Source: Euonymus europaeus (lineage: Eukaryota; Streptophyta; Magnoliopsida; Celastrales; Celastraceae). Taken from it: a stretch of 64,000 nucleotides of DNA. The stretch is taken from contig OY756958.1 in the NCBI GenBank assembly GCA_963580455.1, forward strand, positions 14,706,501 to 14,770,500, read 5' to 3'. Numbering within the stretch: the stretch's first letter is position 1; each line of letters starts with the position of its first letter. Below the pieces are notes generated by a model, which saw only the letters and a program-made list of their open reading frames with translations, did no database searches and was not told the DNA's origin. Shown in pieces: positions 11,643 through 24,310 of this stretch. Both the position numbers and the translations under genes were made by a program.

Positions 11643-13563
11643 TGTACACTTTTTGTTGTTCTTCTATGTCAAATTTTACGAGTATATGCTTGCTGGATTA
11701 TTTTGATGCCAAAACCTCAACTATCAATAAGAAATGAGCAAAACCGTTAAAAGCTAGTTCATAGTGAGAGTTGAGCAATTCCGGACCATCAAAGTTGCTC
11801 ATTGTACACTTTTTATTGTTCTTCTACGTCAAATTTTATGAGTATAACCTTCCTAGATTATTTCGATGCCAAAACCCTAACTTTCTATGACAAATGGACA
11901 AAACCGTTTAAAGCTCCTCCATAGAGTGAGTTGAGCAACTTCGGACTATCAAAGTTGCTCGGTGTACACTTTTTATTGTTCTTCTATGTCAAATTTTACG
12001 AGTATAAGCATCCTGGATTATTTCGATTCCAAAACCCCAACTTTCTATGACAAATAAACAAAACCGATTAAAGCTACTCCATAGAGAGAGTTGAGCAACT
12101 TCGGACCATAAAAGTTCCTCAGTGTACACTTTTTATTGTTCTTCTATGTCAAATTTTACGAGTATAAGCTTACTAGATTATTTCGATGCCAAAACCCTAA
12201 CTTTCTATGACAAATGGACAAAAACACTAAAAGCTCCTCCATAGAGAGAGTTGTGCAACTTCAGACTATCAAATTTGCTCGGTGTACACTTTTTATTGTT
12301 CTTCTATGTCAAATTTTACGAGTATAAGCATCCTAGATTATTTCGATGCCAAAACCCCAACTTTCTACGACAAATGGACAAAACCGTTTAAAGCTCCTCC
12401 ATAGAGTGAGTTGAGCACTTCCAGACTATCAAAGTTGCTCGGTGTACACTTTTTGTTGTTCTTCTATGTCAAATTTTACGAGTATAAGCTTCCTAGATTA
12501 TTTCGATGCCAAAACACCAACTATGAATGACAAATCGACAAAACCGTTAAAAGCTACTCCATAGAGAGAGTTGAGCAACTTCGGACCATAAAAGTTGCTC
12601 CGTGTACACTTTTTATTGTTATTCTATGTAAAATTTTACGAGTATAAGCTTCCTAGATTATTTCGATGCCAAAACCCCAACTTTCTATGACAAAAGGACA
12701 AAACCGTTTAAAGCTCCTCCATAGAGTGAGTTGAGCAACTTCGGACTATCAAAGTTGCTCGGTGTACACTTTTTTTTGTTCTTCTATGTCAAATTTTACG
12801 AGTATATGCTTGCTGGATTATTTTGATGCCAAAACCCACACTATCAATAAGAAATGAGCAAAACCGTTAAAAGCTAGTTCATAGTGAAAGTTGAGCAATT
12901 CCGGACCATCAAAGTTGCTCATTGTACACTTTTTATTGTTCTTCTACGTCAAATTTTACGAGTATAAGCTTCCTAGCTTATTTCGATGCAAAAATCCCAA
13001 CTTTCTATGACAAATGGACAAAACCATTTAAAGCTCCTCCATAGAGTGAGTTGAGCAATTCCGGACCATCAAAGTTGCTCATTGTACACTTTTTATTGTT
13101 CTTCTACGTCAAATTTTACGAGTATAAGCTTCCTAGATTATTTCGATGCCAAAACATTAACTTTCTGTGACAAAAGGACAAAACCGTTTAAAGCTCCTCC
13201 ATAGAGTGAGTTGAGCAACTTCGGACTATCAAAGTTGCTCGGTGTACACTTTTTGTTGTTCTTCTATGTCAAATTTTACGAGTATATGCTTGCTGGATTA
13301 TTTTGATGCCAAAACCCCAACTATCAATAAAAAATGGGCAAAACCGTTAAAAGCTACTTCGTAGAGTGAGTTGAGCAATTCCGGACCATCAAAGTTGCTC
13401 ATTGTACACTTTTTATTGTTCTTCTACGTCAAATTTTACGAGTATAAGCTTCCTAGATTATTTCGATGCCAAAACCCTAACTTTCTATGACAAATGGACA
13501 AAACCGTTTAAAGCTCCTCCATAGAGTGAGTTTGAGCAACTTCGGACTATCAAAGTTGCTCGG
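11643..13563 (+). repeat. 12-mer HOR unit 3 (1921 bp)
   Basis: This is the unit I used to number the monomers 1 to 12. It introduces ACCGATTAAAGC in monomer 3 (near 12063), a variant shared with units 4 and 6 but not 5. All 12 monomers are present in order and the single +1 base is the T insertion in monomer 12 near 13531. Confidence 0.92.
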
Positions 13564-15804
13564 TGTACACTTTTTGTTGTTCTTCTATGTCAAATTTTAC
13601 GAGTATATGCTTGCTGGATTATTTTGATGCCAAAACCTCAACTATCAATAAGAAATGAGCAAAACCGTTAAACGCTAGTTCATAGTGAGAGTTGAGCAAT
13701 TCCGGACCATCAAAGTTGCTCATTGTACACTTTTTATTGTTCTTCTACGTCAAATTTTATGAGTATAACCTTCCTAGATTATTTCGATGCCAAAACCCTA
13801 ACTTTCTATGACAAATGGACAAAACCGTTTAAAGCTCCTCCATAGAGTGAGTTGAGCAACTTCGGACTATCAAAGTTGCTCGGTGTACACTTTTTATTGT
13901 TCTTCTATGTCAAATTTTACGAGTATAAGCATCCTGGATTATTTCGATTCCAAAACCCCAACTTTCTATGACAAATAAACAAAACCGATTAAAGCTACTC
14001 CATAGAGAGAGTTGAGCAACTTCGGACCATAAAAGTTCCTCAGTGTACACTTTTTATTGTTCTTCTATGTCAAATTTTACGAGTATAAGCTTACTAGATT
14101 ATTTCGATGCCAAAACCCTAACTTTCTATGACAAATGGACAAAAACACTAAAAGCTCCTCCATAGAGAGAGTTGTGCAACTTCAGACTATCAAATTTGCT
14201 CGGTGTACACTTTTTATTGTTCTTCTATGTCAAATTTTACGAGTATAAGCATCCTAGATTATTTCGATGCCAAAACCCCAACTTTCTACGACAAATGGAC
14301 AAAACCGTTTAAAGCTCCTCCATAGAGTGAGTTGAGCACTTCCAGACTATCAAAGTTGCTCGGTGTACACTTTTTGTTGTTCTTCTATGTCAAATTTTAC
14401 GAGTATAAGCTTCCTAGATTATTTCGATGCCAAAACACCAACTATGAATGACAAATCGACAAAATCGTTAAAAGCTACTCCATAGAGAGAGTTGAGCAAC
14501 TTCGGACCATAAAAGTTGCTCCGTGTACACTTTTTATTGTTATTCTATGTAAAATTTTACGAGTATAAGCTTCCTAGATTATTTCGATGCCAAAACCCCA
14601 ACTTTCTATGACAAAAGGACAAAACCGTTTAAAGCTCCTCCATAGAGTGAGTTGAGCAACTTCGGACTATCAAAGTTGCTCGGTGTACACTTTTTTTTGT
14701 TCTTCTATGTCAAATTTTACGAGTATATGCTTGCTGGATTATTTTGATGCCAAAACCCACACTATCATTAAGAAATGAGCAAAACCGTTAAAAGCTAGTT
14801 CATAGTGAAAGTTGAGCAATTTCGGACCATCAAAGTTGCTCATTGTACACTTTTTATTGTTCTTCTACGTCAAATTTTACGAGTATAAGCTTCCTAGCTT
14901 ATTTCGATGCAAAAATCCCAACTTTCTATGACAAATGGACAAAAGCATTTAAAGCTCCTCCATAGAGTGAGTTGAGCAATTCCGGACCATCAAAGTTGCT
15001 CATTGTACACTTTTTATTGTTCTTCTACGTCAAATTTTACGAGTATAAGCTTCCTAGATTATTTCGATGCCAAAACATTAACTTTTTGTGACAAAAGGAC
15101 AAAACCGTTTAAAGCTCCTCCATAGAGTGAGTTGAGCAACTTCGGACTATCAAAGTTGCTCGGTGTACACTTTTTGTTGTTCTTCTATGTCAAATTTTAC
15201 GAGTATATGCTTGCTGGATTATTTTGATGCCAAAACCCCAACTATCAATAAAAAATGGGCAAAACCGTTAAAAGCTACTTCGTAGAGTGAGTTGAGCAAT
15301 TCCGGACCATCAAAGTTGCTCATTGTACACTTTTTATTGTTCTTCTACGTCAAATTTTACGAGTATAAGCTTCCTAGATTATTTCGATGCCAAAACATTA
15401 ACTTTCTGTGACAAAAGGACAAAACCGTTTAAAGCTCCTCCATAGAGTGAGTTGAGCAACTTCGGACTATCAAAGTTGCTCGGTGTACACTTTTTGTTGT
15501 TCTTCTATGTCAAATTTTACGAGTATATGCTTGCTGGATTATTTTGATGCCAAAACCCCAACTATCAATAAAAAATGGGCAAAACCGTTAAAAGCTACTT
15601 CGTAGAGTGAGTTGAGCAATTCCGGACCATCAAAGTTGCTCATTGTACACTTTTTATTGTTCTTCTACGTCAAATTTTACGAGTATAAGCTTCCTAGATT
15701 ATTTCGATGCCAAAACCCTAACTTTCTATGACAAATGGACAAAACCGTTTAAAGCTCCTCCATAGAGTGAGTTTGAGCAACTTCGGACTATCAAAGTTGC
15801 TCGG
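13564..15804 (+). repeat. HOR unit 4, enlarged to 14 monomers (2241 bp)
   Basis: This is the 12-mer with an extra dimer: monomers 10 and 11 occur twice (about 15041-15360 and 15361-15680). It carries four variants also found in unit 6 but not in unit 5: AAAATCGTT (14461), TATCATTAAG (about 14764), CAATTTCGGACC (about 14818) and AAAAGCATTT (about 14941). It also has a private TTTAAACGC-type change near 13670. Confidence 0.9.
15041..15680 (+). repeat. 320-bp dimer duplication within HOR unit 4
   Basis: Monomers 10+11 at about 15041-15360 are followed at once by a second 10+11 at about 15361-15680. The first copy has the private AACTTTTTGTG, while the second has the usual AACTTTCTGTG. This accounts exactly for the 320-bp excess of unit 4 over its neighbours, and shows unequal exchange shifted by two monomers. 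Confidence 0.9.
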
Positions 15805-17725
15805 TGTACACTTTTTGTTGTTCTTCTATGTCAAATTTTACGAGTATATGCTTGCTGGATTATTTTGATGCCAAAACCTCAACTATCAATAAGAAATGAG
15901 CAAAACCGTTAAAAGCTAGTTCATAGTGAGAGTTGAGCAATTCCGGACCATCAAAGTTGCTCATTGTACACTTTTTATTGTTCTTCTACGTCAAATTTTA
16001 TGAGTATAACCTTCCTAGATTATTTCGATGCCAAAACCCTAACTTTCTATGACAAATGGACAAAACCGTTTAAAGCTCCTCCATAGAGTGAGTTGAGCAA
16101 CTTCGGACTATCAAAGTTGCTCGGTGTACACTTTTTATTGTTCTTCTATGTCAAATTTTACGAGTATAAGCATCCCGGATTATTTCGATTCCAAAACCCC
16201 AACTTTCTATGACAAATAAACAAAACCGTTTAAAGCTACTCCATAGAGAGAGTTGAGCAACTTCGGACCATAAAAGTTCCTCAGTGTACACTTTTTATTG
16301 TTCTTCTATGTCAAATTTTACGAGTATAAGCTTACTAGATTATTTCGATGCCAAAACCCTAACTTTCTATGACAAATGGACAAAAACACTAAAAGCTCCT
16401 CCATAGAGAGAGTTGTGCAACTTCAGACTATCAAATTTGCTCGGTGTACACTTTTTATTGTTCTTCTATGTCAAATTTTACGAGTATAAGCATCCTAGAT
16501 TATTTCGATGCCAAAACCCCAACTTTCTACGACAAATGGACAAAACCGTTTAAAGCTCCTCCATAGAGTGAGTTGAGCACTTCCAGACTATCAAAGTTGC
16601 TCGGTGTACACTTTTTGTTGTTCTTCTATGTCAAATTTTACGAGTATAAGCTTCCTAGATTATTTCGATGCCAAAACACCAACTATGAATGACAAATCGA
16701 CAAAACCGTTAAAAGCTACTCCATAGAGAGAGTTGAGCAACTTCGGACCATAAAAGTTGCTCCGTGTACACTTTTTATTGTTATTCTATGTAAAATTTTA
16801 CGAGTATAAGCTTCCTAGATTATTTCGATGCCAAAACCCCAACTTTCTATGACAAAAGGACAAAACCGTTTAAAGCTCCTCCATAGAGTGAGTTGAGCAA
16901 CTTCGGACTATCAAAGTTGCTCGGTGTACACTTTTTTTTGTTCTTCTATGTCAAATTTTACGAGTATATGCTTGCTGGATTATTTTGATGCCAAAACCCA
17001 CACTATCAATAAGAAATGAGCAAAACCGTTAAAAGCTAGTTCATAGTGAAAGTTGAGCAATTCCGGACCATCAAAGTTGCTCATTGTACACTTTTTATTG
17101 TTCTTCTACGTCAAATTTTACGAGTATAAGCTTCCTAGCTTATTTCGATGCAAAAATCCCAACTTTCTATGACAAATGGACAAAACCATTTAAAGCTCCT
17201 CCATAGAGTGAGTTGAGCAATTCCGGACCATCAAAGTTGCTCATTGTACACTTTTTATTGTTCTTCTACGTCAAATTTTACGAGTATAAGCTTCCTAGAT
17301 TATTTCGATGCCAAAACATTAACTTTCTGTGACAAAAGGACAAAACCGTTTAAAGCTCCTCCATAGAGTGAGTTGAGCAACTTCGGACTATCAAAGTTGC
17401 TCGGTGTACACTTTTTGTTGTTCTTCTATGTCAAATTTTACGAGTATATGCTTGCTGGATTATTTTGATGCCAAAACCCCAACTATCAATAAAAAATGGG
17501 CAAAACCGTTAAAAGCTACTTCGTAGAGTGAGTTGAGCAATTCCGGACCATCAAAGTTGCTCATTGTACACTTTTTATTGTTCTTCTACGTCAAATTTTA
17601 CGAGTATAAGCTTCCTAGATTATTTCGATGCCAAAACCCTAACTTTCTATGACAAATGGACAAAACCGTTTAAAGCTCCTCCATAGAGTGAGTTTGAGCA
17701 ACTTCGGACTATCAAAGTTGCTCGG
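15805..17725 (+). repeat. 12-mer HOR unit 5 (1921 bp)
   Basis: This regular 12-mer lacks the variants shared by the units on either side of it. It has ACCGTTTAAAGC in monomer 3 and ACAAAACCGTT in monomer 6, as in unit 2. Monomer 3 has a private AAGCATCCCGG near 16170. Its position between two more similar units shows that homogenisation was not simply between neighbours. Confidence 0.9.
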
Positions 17726-19646
17726 TGTACACTTTTTGTTGTTCTTCTATGTCAAATTTTACGAGTATATGCTTGCTGGATTATTTTGATGCCAAAACCT
17801 CAACTATCAATAAGAAATGAGCAAAACCGTTAAAAGCTAGTTCATAGTGAGAGTTGAGCAATTCCGGACCATCAAAGTTGCTCATTGTACACTTTTTATT
17901 GTTCTTCTACGTCAAATTTTATGAGTATAACCTTCCTAGATTATTTCGATGCCAAAACCCTAACTTTCTATGACAAATGGACAAAACCGTTTAAAGCTCC
18001 TCCATAGAGTGAGTTGAGCAACTTCGGACTATCAAAGTTGCTCGGTGTACACTTTTTATTGTTCTTCTATGTCAAATTTTACGAGTATAAGCATCCTGGA
18101 TTATTTCGATTCCAAAACCCCAACTTTCTATGACAAATAAACAAAACCGATTAAAGCTACTCCATAGAGAGAGTTGAGCAACTTCGGACCATAAAAGTTC
18201 CTCAGTGTACACTTTTTATTGTTCTTCTATGTCAAATTTTACGAGTATAAGCTTACTAGATTATTTCGATGCCAAAACCCTAACTTTCTATGACAAATGG
18301 ACAAAAACACTAAAAGCTCCTCCATAGAGAGAGTTGTGCAACTTCAGACTATCAAATTTGCTCGGTGTACACTTTTTATTGTTCTTCTATGTCAAATTTT
18401 ACGAGTATAAGCATCCTAGATTATTTCGATGCCAAAACCCCAACTTTCTACGACAAATGGACAAAACCGTTTAAAGCTCCTCCATAGAGTGAGTTGAGCA
18501 CTTCCAGACTATCAAAGTTGCTCGGTGTACACTTTTTGTTGTTCTTCTATGTCAAATTTTACGAGTATAAGCTTCCTAGATTATTTCGATGCCAAAACAC
18601 CAACTATGAATGACAAATCGACAAAATCGTTAAAAGCTACTCCATAGAGAGAGTTGAGCAACTTCGGACCATAAAAGTTGCTCCGTGTACACTTTTTATT
18701 GTTATTCTATGTAAAATTTTACGAGTATAAGCTTCCTAGATTATTTCGATGCCAAAACCCCAACTTTCTATGACAAAAGGACAAAACCGTTTAAAGCTCC
18801 TCCATAGAGTGAGTTGAGCAACTTCGGACTATCAAAGTTGCTCGGTGTACACTTTTTTTTGTTCTTCTATGTCAAATTTTACGAGTATATGCTTGCTGGA
18901 TTATTTTGATGCCAAAACCCACACTATCATTAAGAAATGAGCAAAACCGTTAAAAGCTAGTTCATAGTGAAAGTTGAGCAATTTCGGACCATCAAAGTTG
19001 CTCATTGTACACTTTTTATTGTTCTTCTACGTCAAATTTTACGAGTATAAGCTTCCTAGCTTATTTCGATGCAAAAATCCCAACTTTCTATGACAAATGG
19101 ACAAAAGCATTTAAAGCTCCTCCATAGAGTGAGTTGAGCAATTCCGGACCATCAAAGTTGCTCATTGTACACTTTTTATTGTTCTTCTACGTCAAATTTT
19201 ACGAGTATAAGCTTCCTAGATTATTTCGATGCCAAAACATTAACTTTCTGTGACAAAAGGACAAAACCGTTTAAAGCTCCTCCATAGAGTGAGTTGAGCA
19301 ACTTCGGACTATCAAAGTTGCTCGGTGTACACTTTTTGTTGTTCTTCTATGTCAAATTTTACGAGTATATGCTTGCTGGATTATTTTGATGCCAAAACCC
19401 CAACTATCAATAAAAAATGGGCAAAACCGTTAAAAGCTACTTCGTAGAGTGAGTTGAGCAATTCCGGACCATCAAAGTTGCTCATTGTACACTTTTTATT
19501 GTTCTTCTACGTCAAATTTTACGAGTATAAGCTTCCTAGATTATTTCGATGCCAAAACCCTAACTTTCTATGACAAATGGACAAAACCGTTTAAAGCTCC
19601 TCCATAGAGTGAGTTTGAGCAACTTCGGACTATCAAAGTTGCTCGG
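17726..19646 (+). repeat. 12-mer HOR unit 6 (1921 bp)
   Basis: A regular 12-mer that repeats the private variants of unit 4: AAAATCGTT (18623), TATCATTAAG (about 18926), CAATTTCGGACC (about 18980) and AAAAGCATTT (about 19103). It does not contain the extra 10+11 dimer. The offset between matching variants of units 4 and 6 is 4162 bp, the sum of a 14-mer and a 12-mer. Confidence 0.9.
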
Positions 19647-21110
19647 TGTACACTTTTTGTTGTTCTTCTATGTCAAATTTTACGAGTATATGCTTGCTGG
19701 ATTATTTTGATGCCAAAACCTCAACTATCAATAAGAAATGAGCAAAACCGTTAAAAGCTAGTTCATAGTGAGAGTTGAGCAATTCCGGACCATCAAAGTT
19801 GCTCATTGTACACTTTTTATTGTTCTTCTACGTCAAATTTTATGAGTATAACCTTCCTAGATTATTTCGATGCCAAAACCCTAACTTTCTATGACAAATG
19901 GACAAAACCGTTTAAAGCTCCTCCATAGAGTGAGTTGAGCAACTTCGGACTATCAAAGTTGCTCGGTGTACACTTTTTATTGTTCTTCTATGTCAAATTT
20001 TACGAGTATAAGCATCCTGGATTATTTCGATTCCAAAACCCCAACTTTCTATGACAAATAAACAAAACCGTTTAAAGCTACTCCATAGAGAGAGTTGAGC
20101 AACTTCGGACCATAAAAGTTCCTCAGTGTACACTTTTTATTGTTCTTCTATGTCAAATTTTATGAGTATAAGCTTACTAGATTATTTCGATGCCAAAACC
20201 CTAACTTTCTATGACAAATGGACAAAAACACTAAAAGCTCCTCCATAGAGAGAGTTGTGCAACTTCAGACTATCAAATTTGCTCGGTGTACACTTTTTAT
20301 TGTTCTTCTACGTCAAATTTTACGAGTATAAGCTTCCTAGATTATTTCGATGCCAAAACATTAACTTTCTGTGACAAAAGGACAAAACCGTTTAAAGCTC
20401 CTCCATAGAGTGAGTTGAGCAACTTCGGACTATCAAAGTTGCTCGTTGTACACTTTTTTTTGTTCTTCTATGTCAAATTTTACGAGTATATGCTTGCTGG
20501 ATTATTTTGATGCCAAAACCCACACTATCAATAAGAAATGAGGAAAACCGTTAAAAGCTAGTTCATAGTGAAAGTTGAGCAATTCCGGACCATCAAAGTT
20601 GCTCATTGTACACTTTTTATTGTTCTTCTACGTCAAATTTTACGAGTATAAGCTTCCTAGCTTATTTCGATGCCAAAATCCCAACTTTCTATGACAAATG
20701 GACAAAACCGTTTAAAGCTCCTCCATAGAGTGAGTTGAGCAACTTCGGACTATCAAAGTTGCTCGGTGTAAACTTTTTTTTGTTCTTCTATGTCAAATTT
20801 TACGAGTATATGCTTGCTGGATTATTTTGATGCCAAAACCTCAACTATCAATAAGAAATGAGCAAAAACGTTAAAAGCTAGTTCATAGTGAGAGTTGAGC
20901 AATTCCGGACCATCAAAGTTGCTCATTGTACACTTTTTATTGTTCTTCTACGTCAAATTTTATGAGTATAACATTCCTAGATTATTTCGATTCCAAAACC
21001 CCAACTTTCTATGACAAATAAACAAAACCGTTTAAAGCTACTCCATAGAGAGAGTTGAGCAACTTCGGACCAAAAAAGTTCCTCAGTGTACACTTTTTAT
21101 TGTTCTTCTA
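19647..21110 (+). repeat. Scrambled HOR stretch (1-2-3-4-10-8-9-8/1-2/3)
   Basis: After unit 6 the monomer order becomes 1,2,3,4, then jumps to 10 (near 20301), 8, 9, an 8/1 hybrid (near 20781, with the eight-T run of type 8 and the CCTCAACTATC of type 1) and a 2/3 hybrid (near 20941, ATAACATTCC followed by GATTCC) before type 4 resumes. Hybrids mark exchanges inside monomers at homologous positions. The 9, 8/1, 2/3, 4 order and the private ACCAAAAAAGTTCC recur at 34061-34600. Confidence 0.85.
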
Positions 21111-24100
21111 TGTCAAATTTTACGAGTATAAGCTTACTAGATTATTTCGATGCCAAAACCCTAACTTTCTATGACAAATAGACAAAAACACAAAAAGCTC
21201 CTCCATAGAGAGAGTTGTGCAACTTCAGACTATCAAATTTGCTCGGTGTACACTTTTTATTGTTCTTCTATGTCAAATTTTACGAGTATAAGCATCCTAG
21301 ATTATTTCGATGCCAAAACCCCAACTTTCTATGACAAATGGACAAAACCGTTTAAAGCTCCTCCATAGAGTGAGTTGAGCACTTCCAGACTATCAAAGTT
21401 GCTCGGTGTACACTTTTTGTTGTTCTTCTATGTCAAATTTTACGAGTATAAGCTTCCTAGATTATTTCGATGACAAAACACCAACTATGAATGACAAATC
21501 GACAAAACCGTTAAAAGCTACTCCATTGAGAGAGTTGAGCAACTTCGGACTATAAAAGTTGCTCCGTGTACACTTTTTATTGTTATTCTATGTAAAATTT
21601 TACGAGTATAAGCTTCCTAGATTATTTCGATGCCAAAACCCCAACTTTCTATGACAAAAGGACAAAACCGTTTAAAGCTCCTCCATAGAGTGAGTTGAGC
21701 AACTTCGGACTATCAAAGTTGCTCGGTGTACACTTTTTTTTGTTCTTCTATGTCAAATTTTACGAGTATATGCTTGCTGGATTATTTTGATGCCAAAACC
21801 CACACTATCAATAAGAAATGACCAAAACCGATAAAAGCTAGTTCATAGTGAAAATTGAGCAATTCCGGACCATCAAAGTTGCTCATTGTACACTTTTTAT
21901 TGTTCTTCTACGTCAAATTTTACGAGTATAAGCTTCCTAGCTTATTTCGATGCCAAAAACCCAACTTTCTACGACAAATGGACAAAACCATTTAAAGCTC
22001 CTCCATAGAGTGAGTTGAGCAATTCCGGACCATCAAAGTTGCTCATTGTACACTTTTTATTGTTCTTCTACGTGAAATTTTACGAGTATAAGCTTCCTAG
22101 ATTATTTCGATGCCAAAACATTAACTTTCTGTGACAAAAGGACAAAACCGTTTAAAGCTCCTCCATAGAGTGAGTTGAGCAACGTCGGACTATCAAAGTT
22201 GCTCAGTGTACACTTTTTGTTGTTCTTCTATGTCAAATTTTACGAGTATGTGCTTGCTGGATTATTTTGATGCCAAAACCCCAACTATCAATAAAAAATG
22301 GGCAAAACCGTTAAAAGCCACTTCGTAGAGTGAGTTGAGCAATTCCGGACCATCAAAGTTGCTCATTGTACACTTTTTATTGTTCTTCTACTTCAAATTT
22401 TACGAGTATAAGCTTCCTAGATTATTTCGATGCCAAAACCCTAACTTTCTATGACAAATGGACAAAACCGTTTAAAGCTCCTCCATAGAGTGAGTTTGAG
22501 CAACTTCGGACTATCAAAGTTGCTCGGTGTACACTTTTTGTTGTTTAATATGTCAAATTTTATGAGTATATGCTTGCTGGAATATTTTGATGCCAAAACC
22601 TCAACTATCAATAAGAAATGAGCAAAACCGTTAAAAGCTAGTTCATAGTGAGAGTTGAGCAATTCCAGACCATCAAAGTTGCTCATTGTACACTTTTTAT
22701 TGTTCTTCTACGTCAAATTTTATGAGTATAACATTCCTAGATTATTTCGATGCCAAAACCCTAACTTTCTCTGACAAATGAAAAAAACCGTTTAAAGCTC
22801 CTCCATAGAGTGAGTTGAGCAACTTCGGACTATCAAAGTTGCTCGGTGTACACTTTTTATTGTTCTTCTATGTCAAATTTTATGAGTATAAGCATCCTAG
22901 ATTATTTCGATTCCAAAACCCCAACTTTCTATGACAAATAAACAAAACCGTTTAAAGCTACTCCATAGAGAGAGTTGAGAAACTTCGGACCATAAAAGTT
23001 CCTCAGTGTACACTTTTTATTGTTCTTCTATGTCAAATTTTACGAGTATAAGCTTACTAGATTATTTCGATGCCAAAACCCTAACTTTCTATGACAAATG
23101 GACAAAAACACTTAAAGCTCCTCCATAGAGAGAGTTGTGCAACTTCAGACTATCAAATTTGCTCGGTGTACACTTTTTATTGTTCTTCTATGTCAAATTT
23201 TACGAGTATAAGCATCCTAGATTATTTCGATGCCAAAACCCCAACTTTCTATGACAAATGGACAAAACCGTTTAAAGCTCCTCCATAGAGTGAGTTGAGC
23301 AATTCCAGACTATCAAAGTTGCTCGGTGTACACTTTTTGTTGTTCTTCTATGTCAAATTTTACGAGTATAAGCTTCCTAGATTATTTCGATGCCAAAACA
23401 CCAACTATGAATGACAAATCGACAAAACCGTTAAAAGCTACTCCATAGAGAGAGTTGAGCAACTTCGGACCATAAAAGTTGCCCCGTGTACACTTTTTAT
23501 TGTTATTCTATGTAAAATTTTACGAGTATAAGCTTCCTAGATTATTTCGATGCCAAAACCCCAACTTTCTATGACAAAAGGACAAAACCGTTTAAAGCTC
23601 CTCCATAGAGTGAGTTGAGCAACTTCGGACTATCAAAGTTACTCGGTGTACACTTTTTTTTGTTCTTCTATGTCAAATTTTACGAGTATATGCTTGCTGG
23701 ATTATTTTGATGCCAAAACCCACACTATCAATAAGAAATGACCAAAACCGATAAAAGCTAGTTCATAGTGAAAGTTGAGCAATTCCGGACTATCAAAGTT
23801 GCTCATTGTACAATTTTTATTGTTCTTCTACGTCAAATTTTACGAGTATAAGCTTCCTAGCTTATTTCGATGCCAAAATCCCAACTTTCTATGACAAATG
23901 GACAAAACCATTTAAAGCTCCTCCATAGAGTGAGTTGAGCAATTCCGGACCATCAAAGTTGCTCATTGTACACTTTTTATTGTTCTTCTACGTCAAATTT
24001 TACGAGTATAAGCTTCCTAGATTATTTCGATGCCAAAACATTAACTTTCTGTGACAAAAGGACAAAACCGTTTAAAGCTCCTCCATAGAGTGAGTTGAGC

Positions 24101-24310
24101 AACTTCGGACTATCAAAGTTGCTCGGTGTACACTTTTTGTTGTTCTTCTATGTCAAATTTTACGAGTATATGCTTGCTGGATTATTTTGATGCCAAAACC
24201 CGAACTATCAATAAAAAATGGGCAAAACCGTTAAAAGCTACTTCGTACAGTGAGTTGAGCAATTCCGGACCATCAAAGTTGCTCATTGTACACTTTTTAT
24301 TGTTCTTCTA
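21111..24310 (+). repeat. 20-mer HOR unit, copy 1 (3200 bp)
   Basis: The order is 4-12, 1-3, 4-11: one complete 12-mer joined to an 8-mer lacking 12,1,2,3. Its start differs slightly from the other copies, with AATAGACAAAAACACAAAAAG near 21178 against the ATGGACAAAAACACTTAAAG form. The extra T in monomer 12 (22498) is offset by a one-base loss in the next monomer (TTGTTTAATATG near 22543), so the unit is exactly 20 x 160. Confidence 0.93.
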
